Assembly (NCBI GenBank): GCA_903926605.1
Contig: CAIYJV010000108.1
Location: 1-32,682 of the forward strand
Length of the DNA: 32,682 bases
Direction of reading: 5' to 3'
From: an uncultured Bacteroidota bacterium
GTDB taxonomy: Bacteria > Bacteroidota > Bacteroidia > Chitinophagales > Chitinophagaceae
Within the stretch, counting starts at the first letter, position 1, and every line of letters starts with the position of its first letter. This document shows, piece by piece, positions 32,260 to 32,682 of the stretch. The translations under genes were made by a program, and so were the position numbers. Under the pieces are notes generated by a model. That model had not been told where the DNA came from. It saw nothing but the letters and a program-made list of their open reading frames with translations, and did no database searches.

Positions 32260-32682
32260 ATGTATAAAAACAGTATGATGGCAGCACTGGTATATTATTT
32301 AGCCATACCGTTCATTTACCTGGTTTCTTTGTTACCATTCCCGGTTCTTTACCTGGTTTCAGACTTATTTTTTTTCGTCTTTTTTCATGTCATCGGCTAC
32401 CGAAAAAATGTAGTTCTTGAGAATTTGCGAAATTCTTTTCCCGAACGGGCTGAGGCGGACCTTATCCGGATCAGAAGAGATTTCTACCGTTATTTCTGCG
32501 ACCTGTTGCTGGAGACATTCAAGACACTTACCATCAGCAAAAAAGAAATGCTGCGCCGAGCAAGATTCAATCCTGAAGCGCTTGCACTCTTCAACGATTT
32601 GGCAGCCCGCAACCAAAGCAGTATCATGGTATTGGGCCATTTTGGAAATTGGGAATGGGGCGGTAATACCTTCAGTTTGCTG
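32260..32682 (+). CDS. LpxL/HtrB-type lysophospholipid acyltransferase (partial, 3' end missing)
   Basis: The frame from ATG 32260 runs off the window after 141 codons. It has an N-terminal membrane segment (ALVYYLAIPFIYLVSLLPFP), then VIGYRKNVVLENLRNSFPER, a hallmark of the lipid A biosynthesis acyltransferase family. The catalytic HX4E motif follows in VLGHFGNWEWG (His about 127). The family transfers an acyl chain from acyl-ACP to Kdo2-lipid IV-A or to another lipid such as an aminolipid at the inner membrane. Full-length relatives are about 290-310 aa, so about half is present. The acceptor lipid is undetermined. Confidence 0.92.
   Translation, partial: MYKNSMMAALVYYLAIPFIYLVSLLPFPVLYLVSDLFFFVFFHVIGYRKNVVLENLRNSFPERAEADLIRIRRDFYRYFCDLLLETFKTLTISKKEMLRRARFNPEALALFNDLAARNQSSIMVLGHFGNWEWGGNTFSLL

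Overview
The window looks like chromosomal DNA from a Bacteroidota bacterium, probably of the Chitinophagales/Chitinophagaceae type. The evidence is a SusC/SusD pair, an S46 dipeptidyl-peptidase, DUF4271 next to hemD, a GIN-domain (DUF2807) lipoprotein, DUF2147, and many secreted proteins ending their signal peptide in 'AQ' or 'SC'. Several genes are also preceded by the Bacteroidota -7 box TAnnTTTG rather than by a strong Shine-Dalgarno. Family names come from reading the translations; no database search was possible.

Layout. 1-604: a higBA toxin-antitoxin locus whose toxin is broken by three stops while the antitoxin is intact. 771-6271: housekeeping genes (argS; ilvE on the minus strand; a small protein that may be HolD-like, with recQ 5 nt behind it). 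6272-7430: an accessory island, with a DUF559 (Vsr-like) nuclease gene between one inverted and nearly three tandem copies of a structured hairpin repeat. 7435-9371, minus strand: a thiolase and a RelE-type toxin-antitoxin pair. 9625-11063: a three-gene envelope cassette (CxxC membrane protein, GIN lipoprotein, DUF2147). 11098-12889, minus strand: hemD and DUF4271. 13125-16219: gamma carbonic anhydrase, then three tandem paralogous envelope proteins with highly charged tails. 16301-16847: two 143-bp MITE-like repeats. 16881-21343: unknown secreted proteins, a beta-barrel candidate and a seven-haem cytochrome/TPR protein. 21388-24603: an S46 dipeptidyl-peptidase, a very small ORF and a His/Cys-rich secreted protein. 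24681-25499: purine nucleoside phosphorylase. 25858-31357: a SusC-SusD-lipoprotein operon. 31455-32682: a beta-barrel protein and the start of an LpxL-type acyltransferase cut off by the window end.

How the parts fit. Most genes are ordinary core or envelope functions. The SusCD operon has no carbohydrate-active enzyme beside it and lies about 2.3 kb from a DPP7-like exopeptidase, so peptide uptake of the RagAB kind is possible but unproven.

The strongest candidate for an undescribed system is the DUF559 gene with its bracketing hairpin repeats. The repeat keeps its flanks and a GCTTCG loop while the stem sequence changes and still pairs. That suggests selection on a folded nucleic acid, perhaps as a substrate or mobile partner of the nuclease. 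No tRNA, rRNA or CRISPR array was seen.
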